A stretch of 64,000 nucleotides of DNA. It comes from Nodosilinea nodulosa PCC 7104. Its GTDB lineage: Bacteria; Cyanobacteriota; Cyanobacteriia; Phormidesmidales; Phormidesmidaceae. Positions within the stretch are counted from its first letter, which is position 1. Each line of letters opens with the position of its first letter. The notes under the pieces were generated by a model, which was not told where the DNA came from, ran no database searches, and worked only from the letters and a program-made list of their open reading frames with translations. The position numbers and the translations under genes are program-made. Below are positions 7,226-16,103 of the stretch, piece after piece. Location: contig NZ_JH976537.1 in NCBI RefSeq assembly GCF_000309385.1, forward strand, positions 5,441,018 through 5,505,017, written 5' to 3'.

Positions 7226-8800
7226 TTAGGTCAGCTGTTTGGCCAGGTGGTCGCCCACCCGCAGGGCATTGGCCATGATGGTCAGGGTCGGGTTCACCCC
7301 CGAGTTGGAGGGAAAAAAGCTGCCATCGACGACGTAGAGGTTGTCGACATCGTGGGTGCGGCAGTGCAGGTCGAGCACCGAAGTCTGGGGGTCGCGGCCA
7401 AACCGGCAGGTGCCGCACTGGTGCCCCACCGACTGCAGCGGCATGCGGCTGCGGGGGTAGAGGCTAAAGGGCAGCACGTGCTCGGCCCGGCGATCTATGG
7501 CCTTGAGCACCGAGGTCCAGCGGTGGATGAGGCGATCGGCGGCTTCGGTGTTGTTGGGGGTGTAGTCGAGGTGAAGGGCACCATCGCTCACTCGCACGCG
7601 GTTGTTGGGGTCGGGCAGGTCTTCGGTTTGCAGCCACCAGCCCACCGCTCGCTCGGCCAACAGGTGCCGCTCCTGGTGGGGCAGCAGCTTTACCACGGGG
7701 GCCATCAGCGGCGGCGCTTCCGCCGGAATCATATCGGCCAAAATATTGCCGGTGTTTTGCACCATGCCCATGGGGTAGGGGTAGTCGGGCTCGCCCCAGT
7801 AGAAATCGTTGACAGCGATGGTCTTTTGAAAGCTGGCGTGGTTCACCTCCGGGTGCATGGCCACCAGGGCGGTGGCGAGGTGCTTCATCACGTTGCGCCC
7901 CACCTGGTCGGAGCTGTTGGCCAGCCCGTTGGGATGCTGGTCACTGGCCGATCGCAGCAGCAGCGCCGCCGAGTTGATCGCCCCGCAGGCCACCACCACA
8001 ATGTCCGCCGCAAAGTGGCGAATCTCGCCCCGCACGTCGGTTTCGACCTCGGTGACCTGCCGACCAGACCCATCGGTGTGCAGCTTTAGCACTTTGGCCC
8101 CGGTCAGCAGCGAGACGTTGCTGTAGGCGGCCTGCATGGGGCGAATCGCGTTTACCTCGGCGTCGGCCTTGGCCCCCACCAGACAGGGGTAGCCGTCGAA
8201 GGTGTCGCAGCGAATGCAGGGGCTTTGGGTGCGATCGCGCTCATTTAGCTTCATCCCCAGGGGCAAATGAAACGGGTAGTAGCCCAGCTCGCGAATGCCG
8301 TCGGCAATGGTCTGCATATCCGGCTCGTGGCTGACCGGCGGGTAGGCGTAGTCGGCGCTGGCGGGTGGCTCGGTCGGATCGTCGCCCCGCCGTCCGTGGA
8401 CCTCGTAGAGCCGCTCGGCCCAGTCGTAGTAGGGTTCAAAATCGCCGTAGCCCAAATCCCAGGCGGAGGAAACGCCGTGGTGGTGAATCACCTGGGTAAA
8501 GTCGCGCTCCCGCAGCCGCAGCAGCGCCGCCCCGTAAATTTTGGTGTTGCCGCCCACCCAGTAGCCGGTCTGGGGCTGAAAGGGTTCGCCGTGGCGATCG
8601 AACCAGCGCTCGTCGGTGTGGTAGCGCTCCTTCTGGTAAACCTCCAGGGCGCTCCAGTTCTCCTTTTCGCGGGGTAAAAACTCGCCCCGCTCCAGCACCA
8701 GCACGTTTTTGCCGGTCGAGGCCAGCCGAAAGGCCAGGGTGCCGCCCCCCGCCCCAGTTCCAATAATGATGACGTCGTAGCGATCGCTGGCTGCTGTCAT
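7226..8800 (-). CDS. GMC-family FAD oxidoreductase
   Basis: The 524-residue flavoprotein has the FAD-binding fold at its N terminus (VIIIGTGAGGGTLAFRLAS, then VLERG at the end of strand two), a mid-protein GGNTKIYGAALLRLRERD segment, and the C-terminal GMC region with HQCGTCRFG and NLYVVDGSFFPSNSGVNPTLT. Members oxidise alcohols, including glucose, choline and other polyols, passing electrons to acceptors; the substrate here is not evident. I chose the ATG at 8800 (MTAASDRYDV) because it places the nucleotide-binding motif near the N terminus; an ATG at 8851 would add 17 unconserved residues. It leads a likely two-gene unit with the glycine-zipper protein. Confidence 0.9.
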   Translation of the reverse strand: MTAASDRYDVIIIGTGAGGGTLAFRLASTGKNVLVLERGEFLPREKENWSALEVYQKERYHTDERWFDRHGEPFQPQTGYWVGGNTKIYGAALLRLRERDFTQVIHHHGVSSAWDLGYGDFEPYYDWAERLYEVHGRRGDDPTEPPASADYAYPPVSHEPDMQTIADGIRELGYYPFHLPLGMKLNERDRTQSPCIRCDTFDGYPCLVGAKADAEVNAIRPMQAAYSNVSLLTGAKVLKLHTDGSGRQVTEVETDVRGEIRHFAADIVVVACGAINSAALLLRSASDQHPNGLANSSDQVGRNVMKHLATALVAMHPEVNHASFQKTIAVNDFYWGEPDYPYPMGMVQNTGNILADMIPAEAPPLMAPVVKLLPHQERHLLAERAVGWWLQTEDLPDPNNRVRVSDGALHLDYTPNNTEAADRLIHRWTSVLKAIDRRAEHVLPFSLYPRSRMPLQSVGHQCGTCRFGRDPQTSVLDLHCRTHDVDNLYVVDGSFFPSNSGVNPTLTIMANALRVGDHLAKQLT

Positions 8801-9381
8801 AGCGCAAATAAACTGAGAGAGCCTGGGAAAACCGAAACTGGCTTGCCCCATTTAGCTTAAAAAGTTATCCCCCATGGGGCGTCCCTCTTTTGGCGTAGCT
8901 TGGCGGACCTATCGATCGCTTGCTTTGTCCCATTGGCAAACTGAGGACAATGCTGGGGATTTTGGGGGCTGGGTGAAACGAAGTGAAGCCCAATATTTAT
9001 ACGCTTTCATGCGTTTTGTTGGGTTCCGCTATTGCTTTATCCAAGCCACAGATTTAAGTGGTTTTAGGGGATGTCTGAAAAGTCCTATTTTTTACAGCCA
9101 AAGTGGAGATCCCCTAAATTCCCCACCCTGCGGGAAGCAGCAAGCATCTATAAAACAAATGGGAAATGGGGGACTTTCACCCCCCTTTTTAAGGGGGGCA
9201 GGGGGGATCATCAGGGGGCTAAAGCTACAGCAGATCACGCTTCAAACGCCCTCTAATCTGCGCCTCTGGCCTCAGCCTCTGACCTGCGACAGATGCCTGG
9301 GCCAGCTCAAAACTTAAGCTGAAACCAAGGCGATCGCCTGGGCGCTGAGGCCTGCCAAATCCCAATATCCTTAACTCAACT
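8801..9381. repeat. Intergenic region with two repeat elements
   Basis: No convincing gene lies in these 581 bases. Around 8970-9030 there is a partial copy of the TTGGGTT dispersed repeat (GGGTGAAACGAAGTGAAGCCC, TTTTGTTGGGTTCCGCT). At 9108-9209 a second element is bounded by GATCCCC and GGGGATC and contains a strong CCCCCTTTTTAAGGGGG hairpin (9181-9197), a design common between cyanobacterial genes. Promoters for the cupin gene must lie to its right; none is clear. Confidence 0.6.
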
Positions 9382-9879
9382 ATGAACGCCCCCTCTCAAA
9401 CTCAATCGTCGGCTTCTCAAACCACCGACCAGTCACCCACCCCGCCCACCATCGACTACTGGCACGTCTGGACCGACGGCGATGGCGTCAGCCACCAGTC
9501 GCGCTGCCAGATGACCGATTTCAAACTCAAGAGCATTGCCCCCCAGGCCGACCCCCAGTGGATGGGGCAAATGCAGCAGGAGGGCGGCACCGCCACGTTT
9601 ATGGTGCTGCCCGTAGGCTGGGTGGGCACCTGGCACGAAAACCCCAAGCCCCAGTGGATTGTGCCGCTGTCGGGGCGCTGGTTTGTAGAAACCATGGACG
9701 GTCAGCGGGTCGAAATGGGGCCGGGAGAGATCTCCTTTGGCGAAGATCAGAACACCCAGGCCGATGCCCAGGGCCGCCAGGGCCACCTCTCCGGCACCGT
9801 AGGCGATGAACCCGCCCGGCTAATGGTCATCCAGTTCGATCAAACCCCCACGATCGCCCAATCTTGCCGATTCAGCTAA
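9382..9879 (+). CDS. Cupin-domain protein
   Basis: The 165-residue protein has a low-complexity Ser/Thr/Gln N terminus (about 25 residues) and then a single beta-barrel cupin. Recognisable elements are GTWHENPKPQWIVPLSGRW (first cupin box, with a His) and the following MGPGEISFGEDQNTQ turn of the second box. Such stand-alone cupins may bind a metal and a small ligand; I cannot assign a reaction. It is convergent with the EamA gene, whose stop codon overlaps its own by four bases. Confidence 0.75.
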   Translation: MNAPSQTQSSASQTTDQSPTPPTIDYWHVWTDGDGVSHQSRCQMTDFKLKSIAPQADPQWMGQMQQEGGTATFMVLPVGWVGTWHENPKPQWIVPLSGRWFVETMDGQRVEMGPGEISFGEDQNTQADAQGRQGHLSGTVGDEPARLMVIQFDQTPTIAQSCRFS

Positions 9880-10757
9880 CCTCCCCCACCTCCCCCATCC
9901 CCCCATCGCCCCCATCCCCGCCCCTGACTCACCACCGTTGCCGTCAAAATACAGCCAGCCCCGATCGCCCCGCTGAGCTTCAAACCCTCCCCCAGCAGCA
10001 GGATTGAGAAGACCGTGGCAAAGACTGGCTCCAGGGTATAGAGCAGCGCCGCCTCGTGGGCTGGCACCCAGCGCTGGCCCAGGGCCTGCCCCCACAGCGG
10101 ACCAATGGTGACCACCAGCCCCAAATACATCAGTCCAGGGATGCGATCGCCGATGCCGATGCCCTGGTGCAGCATCTCGGGCATGGCCCACAGCGCCCCC
10201 AGCCCCATCACCACCCACACCTGCACGGCGGCCAGCGACAGGGAATTGTGGCGGGGGGCGATCGCCTCCAGCAGCAGGATGTACACCGCGATGCCCACCG
10301 CTGAGGCCAGGGTCAGCCCGTCGCCCCGGCTGAGGCCGCCGCCATCCCACGACATCGCCGCCATGCCCAGCACCGCCAGGCCCGCCGTCGCCAAAACTCG
10401 GCTCGACAGCCGTTTGCCCAGCAGTACCCCCAGCAGCGGCACCACGATCACGTTGAGGCCGACAATAAACGCCGATCGGCTGGCCGAAATGGTGGACAGC
10501 CCCGTCAGCGCAAGCGCCGTTTCCAGAAACAGAATCGTCCCCAGCAGGGCACCGTCCCGCAGCAGCGAGCGGCTGACGCGGCGCAGCCAGGGCAGCAGGG
10601 CGATCGCCGCAATGCTGTAGCGAACGGCAATCAACACCGCCGGGTGAACGCTGCCGAGGGTGTCTTTGAGCACGGGAAACGAGGTGCCCCACAGGACGGT
10701 CACCAGCAGCAGCAGGGCGATTCCCTTGTGGTGGGGCGTTGAAACTAGAGCGGTCAT
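9876..10757 (-). CDS. EamA/DMT-family transporter
   Basis: This 293-residue protein has ten hydrophobic helices in two EamA repeats (about residues 8-140 and 150-285), with TVLWGTSFPVLKD near the start and TLEPVFATVFSILLLGE in the second repeat, both standard for drug/metabolite exporters of the RhaT/YdcZ type. It probably exports a small metabolite; the substrate is unknown. The open frame reaches 10814 only through a TTG codon, so I start at the first ATG, 10757. A LysR regulator is divergent 205 bases away, which suggests, but does not prove, that it controls this exporter. Confidence 0.88.
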   Translation of the reverse strand: MTALVSTPHHKGIALLLLVTVLWGTSFPVLKDTLGSVHPAVLIAVRYSIAAIALLPWLRRVSRSLLRDGALLGTILFLETALALTGLSTISASRSAFIVGLNVIVVPLLGVLLGKRLSSRVLATAGLAVLGMAAMSWDGGGLSRGDGLTLASAVGIAVYILLLEAIAPRHNSLSLAAVQVWVVMGLGALWAMPEMLHQGIGIGDRIPGLMYLGLVVTIGPLWGQALGQRWVPAHEAALLYTLEPVFATVFSILLLGEGLKLSGAIGAGCILTATVVSQGRGWGRWGDGGGGGG

Positions 10758-10962
10758 GGCAGCAACCCATGGGTAGATGGCCCACTCTAGACGACGGGGC
10801 GCTGCATTGACCAATCAGAGATCTAAAGGCTTCCATCAGTAAATTTGATGGCAATTTGATGGAACGAGCGCCGCCGCTGCCGCCCAGGTTTGCGACAATT
10901 CAAGCACCGGGAGCCGATCGACCAATGGCGCGTTCCCCTACCCAATCGAGGTCCACTGGCCC

Positions 10963-11862
10963 ATGGGACAGAGCTTCCCAACCTATCCCAAGCTGTCGTA
11001 CCTGCAAGCCCTGATTGTGATCGCCGACTGCGGCAGCTTCAGCGAGGCGGCCCTGCGGCTCCAGCTGTCTCAGTCGGCGGTGAGCTATGCGATCGCCGCC
11101 CTGGAAAATGAGCTGGGCGTGGTGCTGCTGACCCGGGGCCGCCAGGGGGCGCACCTGACCCCCGTGGGCGAGCAGGTTGTCGATCGCGCCCGCCGCATCA
11201 CCTACCTGCTGGACGATGTGGTCAAGCAGGCCAACCTGGCCAAGGGGCTAGAGGGGGGCTACGTGCGCATCGCCTCCTTTCGCAGCGCGGCGTCGCACCT
11301 GCTGCCGGAGGTCATTGCCGAGTTTTGCCGCCGGTACCCCGCGATCGCCGTGCGCATTGCCGAGTACGACGACTGCCCCGAGGCCGAAGAAGACCTGCGC
11401 CGGGGCCGGGTCGATCTGGCGATCACCTACCTGCCCCCCGGTGACGATATGGAAAGCTGGGACCTGGTGCAGGATGACTTTGTGGCGCTGTTTCCCCCCG
11501 ATTTTCAGCCGCCGGGCGATCGCATCTCCTGGGCCGAGCTGACCACCTATCCCCTGGTGATGGCCCCGGAGGGCGACCTGTGCGACGGGCTGGTCTACGA
11601 GCACTGCGCCCGGTACGGCATTGCGCTGATGCCGAAATACCACGTGCGATCGGATGCCACCATTGTCAGCATGGTGGCCAAGGGCCTGGGAGCCACAATC
11701 AGCCCCCGGCTGGCGGCGCAGCCTACGCCGGAGGGCGTGCATGTGTTTGCCCTACCCGTGCCGCTGGTGCGCACCATTCGCGCGGCCATTTTGAAGGAGT
11801 CGCTGCTGACCCCCGCCGGGTTTGCCTTTTTGGATTTGCTCAAAGAAATGTGTCTTGGGTGA
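10963..11862 (+). CDS. LysR-family transcriptional regulator
   Basis: The 299-residue protein has an N-terminal winged helix (LSYLQALIVIADCGSFSEAA, LSQSAVSYAIAALENELG) followed by a substrate-binding effector domain (about residues 95-295). It is divergent from the EamA exporter gene, the usual arrangement for a LysR activator and its target. The inducer is unknown. The ATG at 10963 puts the helix-turn-helix about 13 residues from the start; there is no strong ribosome binding site. Confidence 0.88.
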   Translation: MGQSFPTYPKLSYLQALIVIADCGSFSEAALRLQLSQSAVSYAIAALENELGVVLLTRGRQGAHLTPVGEQVVDRARRITYLLDDVVKQANLAKGLEGGYVRIASFRSAASHLLPEVIAEFCRRYPAIAVRIAEYDDCPEAEEDLRRGRVDLAITYLPPGDDMESWDLVQDDFVALFPPDFQPPGDRISWAELTTYPLVMAPEGDLCDGLVYEHCARYGIALMPKYHVRSDATIVSMVAKGLGATISPRLAAQPTPEGVHVFALPVPLVRTIRAAILKESLLTPAGFAFLDLLKEMCLG

Positions 11863-12083
11863 GGGTAGTTATTACATTGCTCAAGGCTCAACAGCGCGAT
11901 GTTTGGGCAGACGCCACCGTCGCTACGCCTCACCTCTTCCGAACAGGCTGAACCCCCTTTCGGGGCCGAACCCCCCAGACGATTACCGTTTTAGAAGCCT
12001 TTCCTCTAGTATGAGATAGAACAAATGGGCCAGTGGCTCAACCGCCAGGTTTAATCCTTTTGTTGTTTTAGGTTTTTCGGTTT

Positions 12084-12632
12084 ATGGCTGACGAAAAGAT
12101 GGCTGACGACAAAACGCCTTCGGCAGAGGGTGCCCCCGCTCCAGAAGCAAAATCAGAGACCGCAGCCTCCGCTGAAGCTGCCAAACCATCCCCTGCGGCG
12201 AATGCCTCCCCTAAGGCGGGGGCAGCGCCCAAGGCGGCCAAGAAAGAAAAGCCGCCGGCTCTGGAAGATAAGCCTTTTACAGAATTCATTGAGCAGAACT
12301 TTATACCATCGCTGGAGACTGCCCTCAAGGAAAAGGGCATTGACGACATTCAGCTCACCCTGGCCCAGCAGCCCTTAGACGTATTTGGGATCAGCGACGA
12401 GGAATCCTACTGGCACGTCAAGGGCAAGTGGAAGGGAGGCGATCGCCAGTTCAATATTGCCTTTACCAAAGACGACATCACCAGCCCCAAGCTCTTCTAC
12501 TTTGCTGACAAAGGTGCCGAACCCAGCACCATTGAGCAGTTCATGGGCGACGAGCGCAAAATTAACCTAGACCTGCTGGTTCTCTTTACCCTACGGCGGC
12601 TCAACGGCCAAAAGTGGCTGGCGCGCAACTGA
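12084..12632 (+). CDS. DUF2996 protein, possible photosystem II assembly factor
   Basis: The 182-residue protein has a disordered Ala/Pro/Lys/Glu-rich N terminus (about 60 residues) and a conserved C-terminal domain (PFTEFIEQNFIPSLE through LLVLFTLRRLNGQKWLARN). This is the DUF2996 domain, found in cyanobacteria and in chloroplast proteins; as I recall, plant LPA3, a factor in photosystem II accumulation, contains it. A role in assembly of photosystem II or its CP43 subunit is therefore reasonable but not shown here. No transmembrane segment or signal is seen. It is convergent with the alpha/beta hydrolase, with a palindromic element between them. Confidence 0.82.
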   Translation: MADEKMADDKTPSAEGAPAPEAKSETAASAEAAKPSPAANASPKAGAAPKAAKKEKPPALEDKPFTEFIEQNFIPSLETALKEKGIDDIQLTLAQQPLDVFGISDEESYWHVKGKWKGGDRQFNIAFTKDDITSPKLFYFADKGAEPSTIEQFMGDERKINLDLLVLFTLRRLNGQKWLARN

Positions 12633-12674
12633 GTTATGCAGGCACATCGCTAGGGGCCGGGGCCGGTGATTAGG

Positions 12675-12844
12675 TCCTGATTGACTGACAAAAGTTCTGA
12701 TGTAGGTTGGTGTTGAGCGAAGCGTTCGCGTAGCGTTTCCAGAGGAAAAAACCCAGCTCCAGTAACGGTTTTGTTGGGTTACGCTAACGCTAACCCAACC
12801 TACGGCAGTATAAGGGTTTCAAGGGTTTTGTCAGTCAACCAGGA
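12675..12844. mobile_element. MITE-like element with nested inverted repeats
   Basis: A 19-bp terminal inverted repeat bounds the element: TCCTGATTGACTGACAAAA (12675-12693) against TTTTGTCAGTCAACCAGGA (12826-12844), one mismatch. Nested inside is a second inverted repeat, GTAGGTTGG (12702) to CCAACCTAC (12803). GATTAGGTC appears at 12668-12676 and again at 12843-12851, a 9-bp direct repeat overlapping the ends by two bases, as expected for a target-site duplication. There is no coding capacity. The right end abuts the hydrolase stop codon, so it may also act as a terminator for the two convergent genes. Confidence 0.7.
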
Positions 12845-13753
12845 TTAGGTCTCGCTGTGGGCGGCTAAAAACTGTCTTAGCAGGCCAACCACTACCGCCG
12901 GGTGCTCGACGTGGGGAAGCACGCCAGCGTCGGGGATTTCGATGACCTGCTGCACGGCCTGGGGGTTGAGGCTGGCCAGCCGCTTGACCATGGCGGGGGC
13001 CGAGAACCGCGACCCGGCCCCCAGTACAAACGTTGTCGGCGTTTGAAGCTGCCCTAGGTAGCGAGACAGGTCAAAGCTGATGGCCCCATTGAGGGAGGCC
13101 AGGGCGGCGTATTCGGCGTTGCGCTGCTGGGTACAGGTCAGGTAGGCCTGCACCATATTTGGCGTGATGCGGCGAGAGTCGGCGAAGAGAAACGTCGAGA
13201 GGAACGATCGCACCGCCAGCTCGTTAGCCGCCCCCACCTTGTACAGCAATCGGTCGATCCCGGGGGTGCTGGCCAGCAGGGCGGGCAGGCTGGCCCTATA
13301 GTCTCGCCCAAAGTCGCTGTTGCCGGAAGGCGACACCAGAAATAGCGCCTTGAACAGGTCAGGGCGCTGGCCCGCCAGGCGAATGACGACCCCGGCGGTG
13401 AGGGACGTGGCCGCCACCAGGACCGGGGGTTCGGCGATCGCCTCCAGCAGTTGGGTAATCGTGGAAAAATAATCCTCCACGCAGTAGGCGCGGGCCGGGT
13501 GGGTCGACTGGCCCCAGCCGATCAGGTCGGGGGCAATCACCCGATGGGTGACCCCAAAGGCGGCGTAGACCTGCGACCACTCATAGGCAGAGGAGCCGCC
13601 CCCCAGACTGTGCAAGAACACCAGGGGAGGACGATCCTCGCTGCTGTCCGATCCGTTGCTGGGAGTATAGTAGGCCATTACCCCCAGGTTGGTGGGCAGC
13701 GCTTTTTGAATGAACCCAGGCGGCTGGAAGTTGAGCATAGGGCTGTAATTCAC
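12845..13753 (-). CDS. Alpha/beta hydrolase
   Basis: The 302-residue protein has the alpha/beta hydrolase order: oxyanion-hole region VFLHSLGGGSSAYEW (about residues 45-60), VIAPDLIGWGQS, nucleophile elbow ATSLT around residue 116 and a late His in PHVEHP (about residue 278). The elbow has Ala and Thr in place of the two usual glycines of GxSxG. Between strands 6 and 7 lies a helical cap. Substrate is unknown. It is monocistronic and convergent with the DUF2996 gene; its stop codon touches the inverted-repeat element at 12675-12844. Confidence 0.87.
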   Translation of the reverse strand: MNYSPMLNFQPPGFIQKALPTNLGVMAYYTPSNGSDSSEDRPPLVFLHSLGGGSSAYEWSQVYAAFGVTHRVIAPDLIGWGQSTHPARAYCVEDYFSTITQLLEAIAEPPVLVAATSLTAGVVIRLAGQRPDLFKALFLVSPSGNSDFGRDYRASLPALLASTPGIDRLLYKVGAANELAVRSFLSTFLFADSRRITPNMVQAYLTCTQQRNAEYAALASLNGAISFDLSRYLGQLQTPTTFVLGAGSRFSAPAMVKRLASLNPQAVQQVIEIPDAGVLPHVEHPAVVVGLLRQFLAAHSET

Positions 13754-14050
13754 TACGGTTCAATCCTAGGCCGAATCATTCCCGAAAGGCCTAAGGAACC
13801 TAGAAAGAAGAACCTTAGGTGGTTTATGACGGTGATCTAGCCCAGTGCGGGTTGATGTCAGCCAAACTCTGCGACCTCAAGCAGTTGTGAGCAGCTGTTT
13901 GGCCATCAGTAAACTGGGGGCTGTGGAGCTTCCCTCAGCCGGAAAGCGTGGTGCGGCGTTTGTTTCCGACCTTTGTGAAAGTATATGAGGCGATCGCCAG
14001 CATTAAACTGGACATAGACCGAAGCCGTCCAAAGCCAAGCCATACTTACC

Positions 14051-14395
14051 ATGTCTCATCCGGAGCCACCAGCCGTGCCCTCCCTCACCGACTATTTTGC
14101 CTTTCTCGCCGAGAACGACATCCGCATCAAAGGCACTCGGATTGGCATCGAGCACATTCTCTACGAATATATCCACAACGCCAAAACCGCCGAAGCGATC
14201 GCCAATCAATTCCCGACCGTCAGCCTAGAGCAGGTCTACGCCACTATTCTCTACTACCTGCAAAACAAGACCGCGATCGGTCAATATCTCTCCGATTGGC
14301 TCGACTACACCCTCACCGCCGAAGCCGAACAGGACAATCACCCCGACCCTGGCATCCAGCGACTCAAAGCTCTCAAGACATCCAGCGCCGCATGA
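14051..14395 (+). CDS. DUF433-family antitoxin
   Basis: The 114-residue protein carries a DUF433 helix-turn-helix (DIRIKGTRIGIEHILYEYIHNAKTAE, then QFPTVSLEQVYATILYYLQN) typical of VapB-like antitoxins that pair with DUF5615 PIN-like proteins. The last bases form an ATGA overlap with the downstream toxin frame, the normal translational coupling of such modules. Expected role: DNA-binding repressor of the pair and neutraliser of the toxin. Because the toxin is interrupted, it may now be an orphan antitoxin. Confidence 0.85.
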   Translation: MSHPEPPAVPSLTDYFAFLAENDIRIKGTRIGIEHILYEYIHNAKTAEAIANQFPTVSLEQVYATILYYLQNKTAIGQYLSDWLDYTLTAEAEQDNHPDPGIQRLKALKTSSAA

Positions 14396-14754
14396 GGGAA
14401 GTTCGGTATCTCTTAGACGAAAACCTGTCGCCAGAGTGGCGTAATCAAATACTGCATCACCAACCCGACTTAATGGTATGGATGATTGGTGACCCTTTTG
14501 CACCCTCTCAAGGGACGCTAGACCGTGAAATTTTGGCCTGGTGCGAAGAACATCAGTTTTTGCTGGTGACGAACAACCGTCGTTCCATGCCAGTTCACTG
14601 AGCAGAGCACCTGGCATGCAATCGAAGTATGCCTGGAATTCTGGCCTTACGAAAAAATGCATCGATGGGGCAATCGATCGCAGACCTGCTTCTCATCGCT
14701 AAGGTGGGGGTCAGAGATGACTTCAAAGACCGTATCCGATATATTCCCCTGTAG
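14392..14754 (+). pseudogene. DUF5615 PIN-like toxin with in-frame stop
   Basis: The frame starts at an ATG overlapping the antitoxin stop and encodes MREVRYLLDENLSPEWRN through FLLVTNNRRSMPVH, the N-terminal half of a DUF5615 PIN-like toxin (acidic DEN, then TNN). A TGA at 14599-14601 ends it at 69 residues. Beyond the stop, the same frame continues as AEHLACNRSMPGILALR, then ASMGQSIADLLLIA and DRIRYIPL to a TAG at 14752-14754, exactly the family's C-terminal half. One base change, for instance from TTA (Leu), accounts for the break, with no frameshift. The truncated form lacks the distal part of the fold and is probably inactive. Confidence 0.82.
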
Positions 14755-14846
14755 CCATCTTCAATCCCGCTATCACCGTGCTCAGCGGTGCCCAGGCCGT
14801 TCCGATTGACCAATCAGGGGTAAAAGCCGCTAAATGGCGGTAGGCC

Positions 14847-16103
14847 ATGCCGTCCACGCGATATTTTCAACTCCAGGAGGTGAGATCAACGTTACCCAGC
14901 GAGCTTTTAATCTATCGATTTCAGGGAGAGGGGTTGCAGCCCAAGCGGCTGGGGCTGGACGGGGCGAATCGGGCGATCGCCGCCGACCTCATCCAGCTCT
15001 TTCAGCAGCAGGTGGGCCACACCCAGGGCGACCTCAATCGCCGCCTCCAGGACCTCGAAGGGGAAGACACCAACTACCGCATTAAGCGGGGGCTGGCCCA
15101 CCTTTTGCGCAACAGCTTTGCCACCTTTGCCGCCGTCAGCCCCCTGGAGCCGATTGAGCTACGGCAGCGGGTATTTGCCCTGGCCGCCCGGCAGGTCCCC
15201 TCGCCTGCTGCCGCTGAAGCACACCTGACTATGCTGGGAAAACAGCTCTCCGAGGAGCTAGATCGGGAGGTATCGGTAGCCGACCTGCGCCAGGGGCTCT
15301 ACGCCGATCGCCAGGACAACCACATCCTCACTGAGTTTGAAGCGCCCACCCCGGAGGCGCTGATTCACCGCTACAACCTGTCGCAGACCCAGGGGGTGTT
15401 CTACAAAGCCAGCGACCTGGTGATGCACCTCTACCGCAACGACCCTGGCGAGTACAAGCTCATGTTTCGCTACCTGAAGCTGTTTCGGCTGATGACCTAC
15501 ATCGAAGGCGATGCCGACCAGGGGTTTACCATTACCATTGACGGCCCCGCCAGCCTGTTTAAGCCGAGCACCCGTTATGGAGTGGATATTGCCAAGCTGA
15601 TTCCCGCCATTTTGCACGTCAGCCGGTGGCGGCTGACGGCAACGCTGCAAATGAAGGACAGCTATACCCAGCAGGTAAAGCCTCGACAGTTTACCCTCGA
15701 TAGCAACTGCGGCTTGGTGACCCACTACCCCCCCGGCAAACCCTACGACAGCATGGTCGAAGAGTCCTTCGTCAGCCGCTGGCCAGCCAAAACCCCCTGG
15801 CGGCTGGAGCGGGAGGTGGACCTGGTGCCCCTGCCCGGCAGCGTGATGATTCCCGACTTTCGCGTAGTGCACCCCGACGGGCGCGAATACTTGCTGGAGA
15901 TTGTCGGATACTGGCGGCCCGAGTACCTGCGCAAAAAGTTTGCCCAGGTGCGCAAGTCGGGGTGCGACAACTTAATTTTGGCGGTGTCGGAGCGGCTCAA
16001 TTTGGAAAATGCGGGGGTAGATATGGCCAAGGTTCCGGCCCAGGTGGTGTGGTTTAAAACAAAGCTCCAGCCCAAGACAGTGCTAGACGTACTGGGCGAC
16101 TGA
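14847..16103 (+). CDS. DUF790 (Bax1-like) predicted nuclease
   Basis: The 418-residue protein matches the DUF790 family: an N-terminal helical region (ELLIYRFQGEG onward), a central DNA-handling part (LYADRQDNHILTEFE, RYNLSQTQGVFYKAS) and a C-terminal PD-(D/E)XK-type nuclease core (VMIPDFRVVHPDG, then YLLEIVGYWRPEYLRKK with the E and downstream K). In archaea the homologue Bax1 is a nuclease that partners the XPB helicase. Here no XPB gene is adjacent; the SF2 helicase at 50719 is 34 kb away. Likely role: DNA repair nuclease. Confidence 0.85.
   Translation: MPSTRYFQLQEVRSTLPSELLIYRFQGEGLQPKRLGLDGANRAIAADLIQLFQQQVGHTQGDLNRRLQDLEGEDTNYRIKRGLAHLLRNSFATFAAVSPLEPIELRQRVFALAARQVPSPAAAEAHLTMLGKQLSEELDREVSVADLRQGLYADRQDNHILTEFEAPTPEALIHRYNLSQTQGVFYKASDLVMHLYRNDPGEYKLMFRYLKLFRLMTYIEGDADQGFTITIDGPASLFKPSTRYGVDIAKLIPAILHVSRWRLTATLQMKDSYTQQVKPRQFTLDSNCGLVTHYPPGKPYDSMVEESFVSRWPAKTPWRLEREVDLVPLPGSVMIPDFRVVHPDGREYLLEIVGYWRPEYLRKKFAQVRKSGCDNLILAVSERLNLENAGVDMAKVPAQVVWFKTKLQPKTVLDVLGD

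Noticed and set aside
6977..8089. Long plus-strand open frame opposite the GMC oxidoreductase
   Set aside because: It is a shadow of the high-GC minus-strand gene: composition is Gly/Val/His/Gln-rich without any domain.
9820..10854. 344-codon open frame on the minus strand overlapping the EamA gene
   Set aside because: It is a different frame over a well-supported transporter and has Gly/Ala/Arg-rich nonsense composition.
13948..14391. Long frame upstream of and continuous with the toxin
   Set aside because: It overlaps the DUF433 antitoxin in another frame; the toxin starts at the ATGA overlap at 14392.
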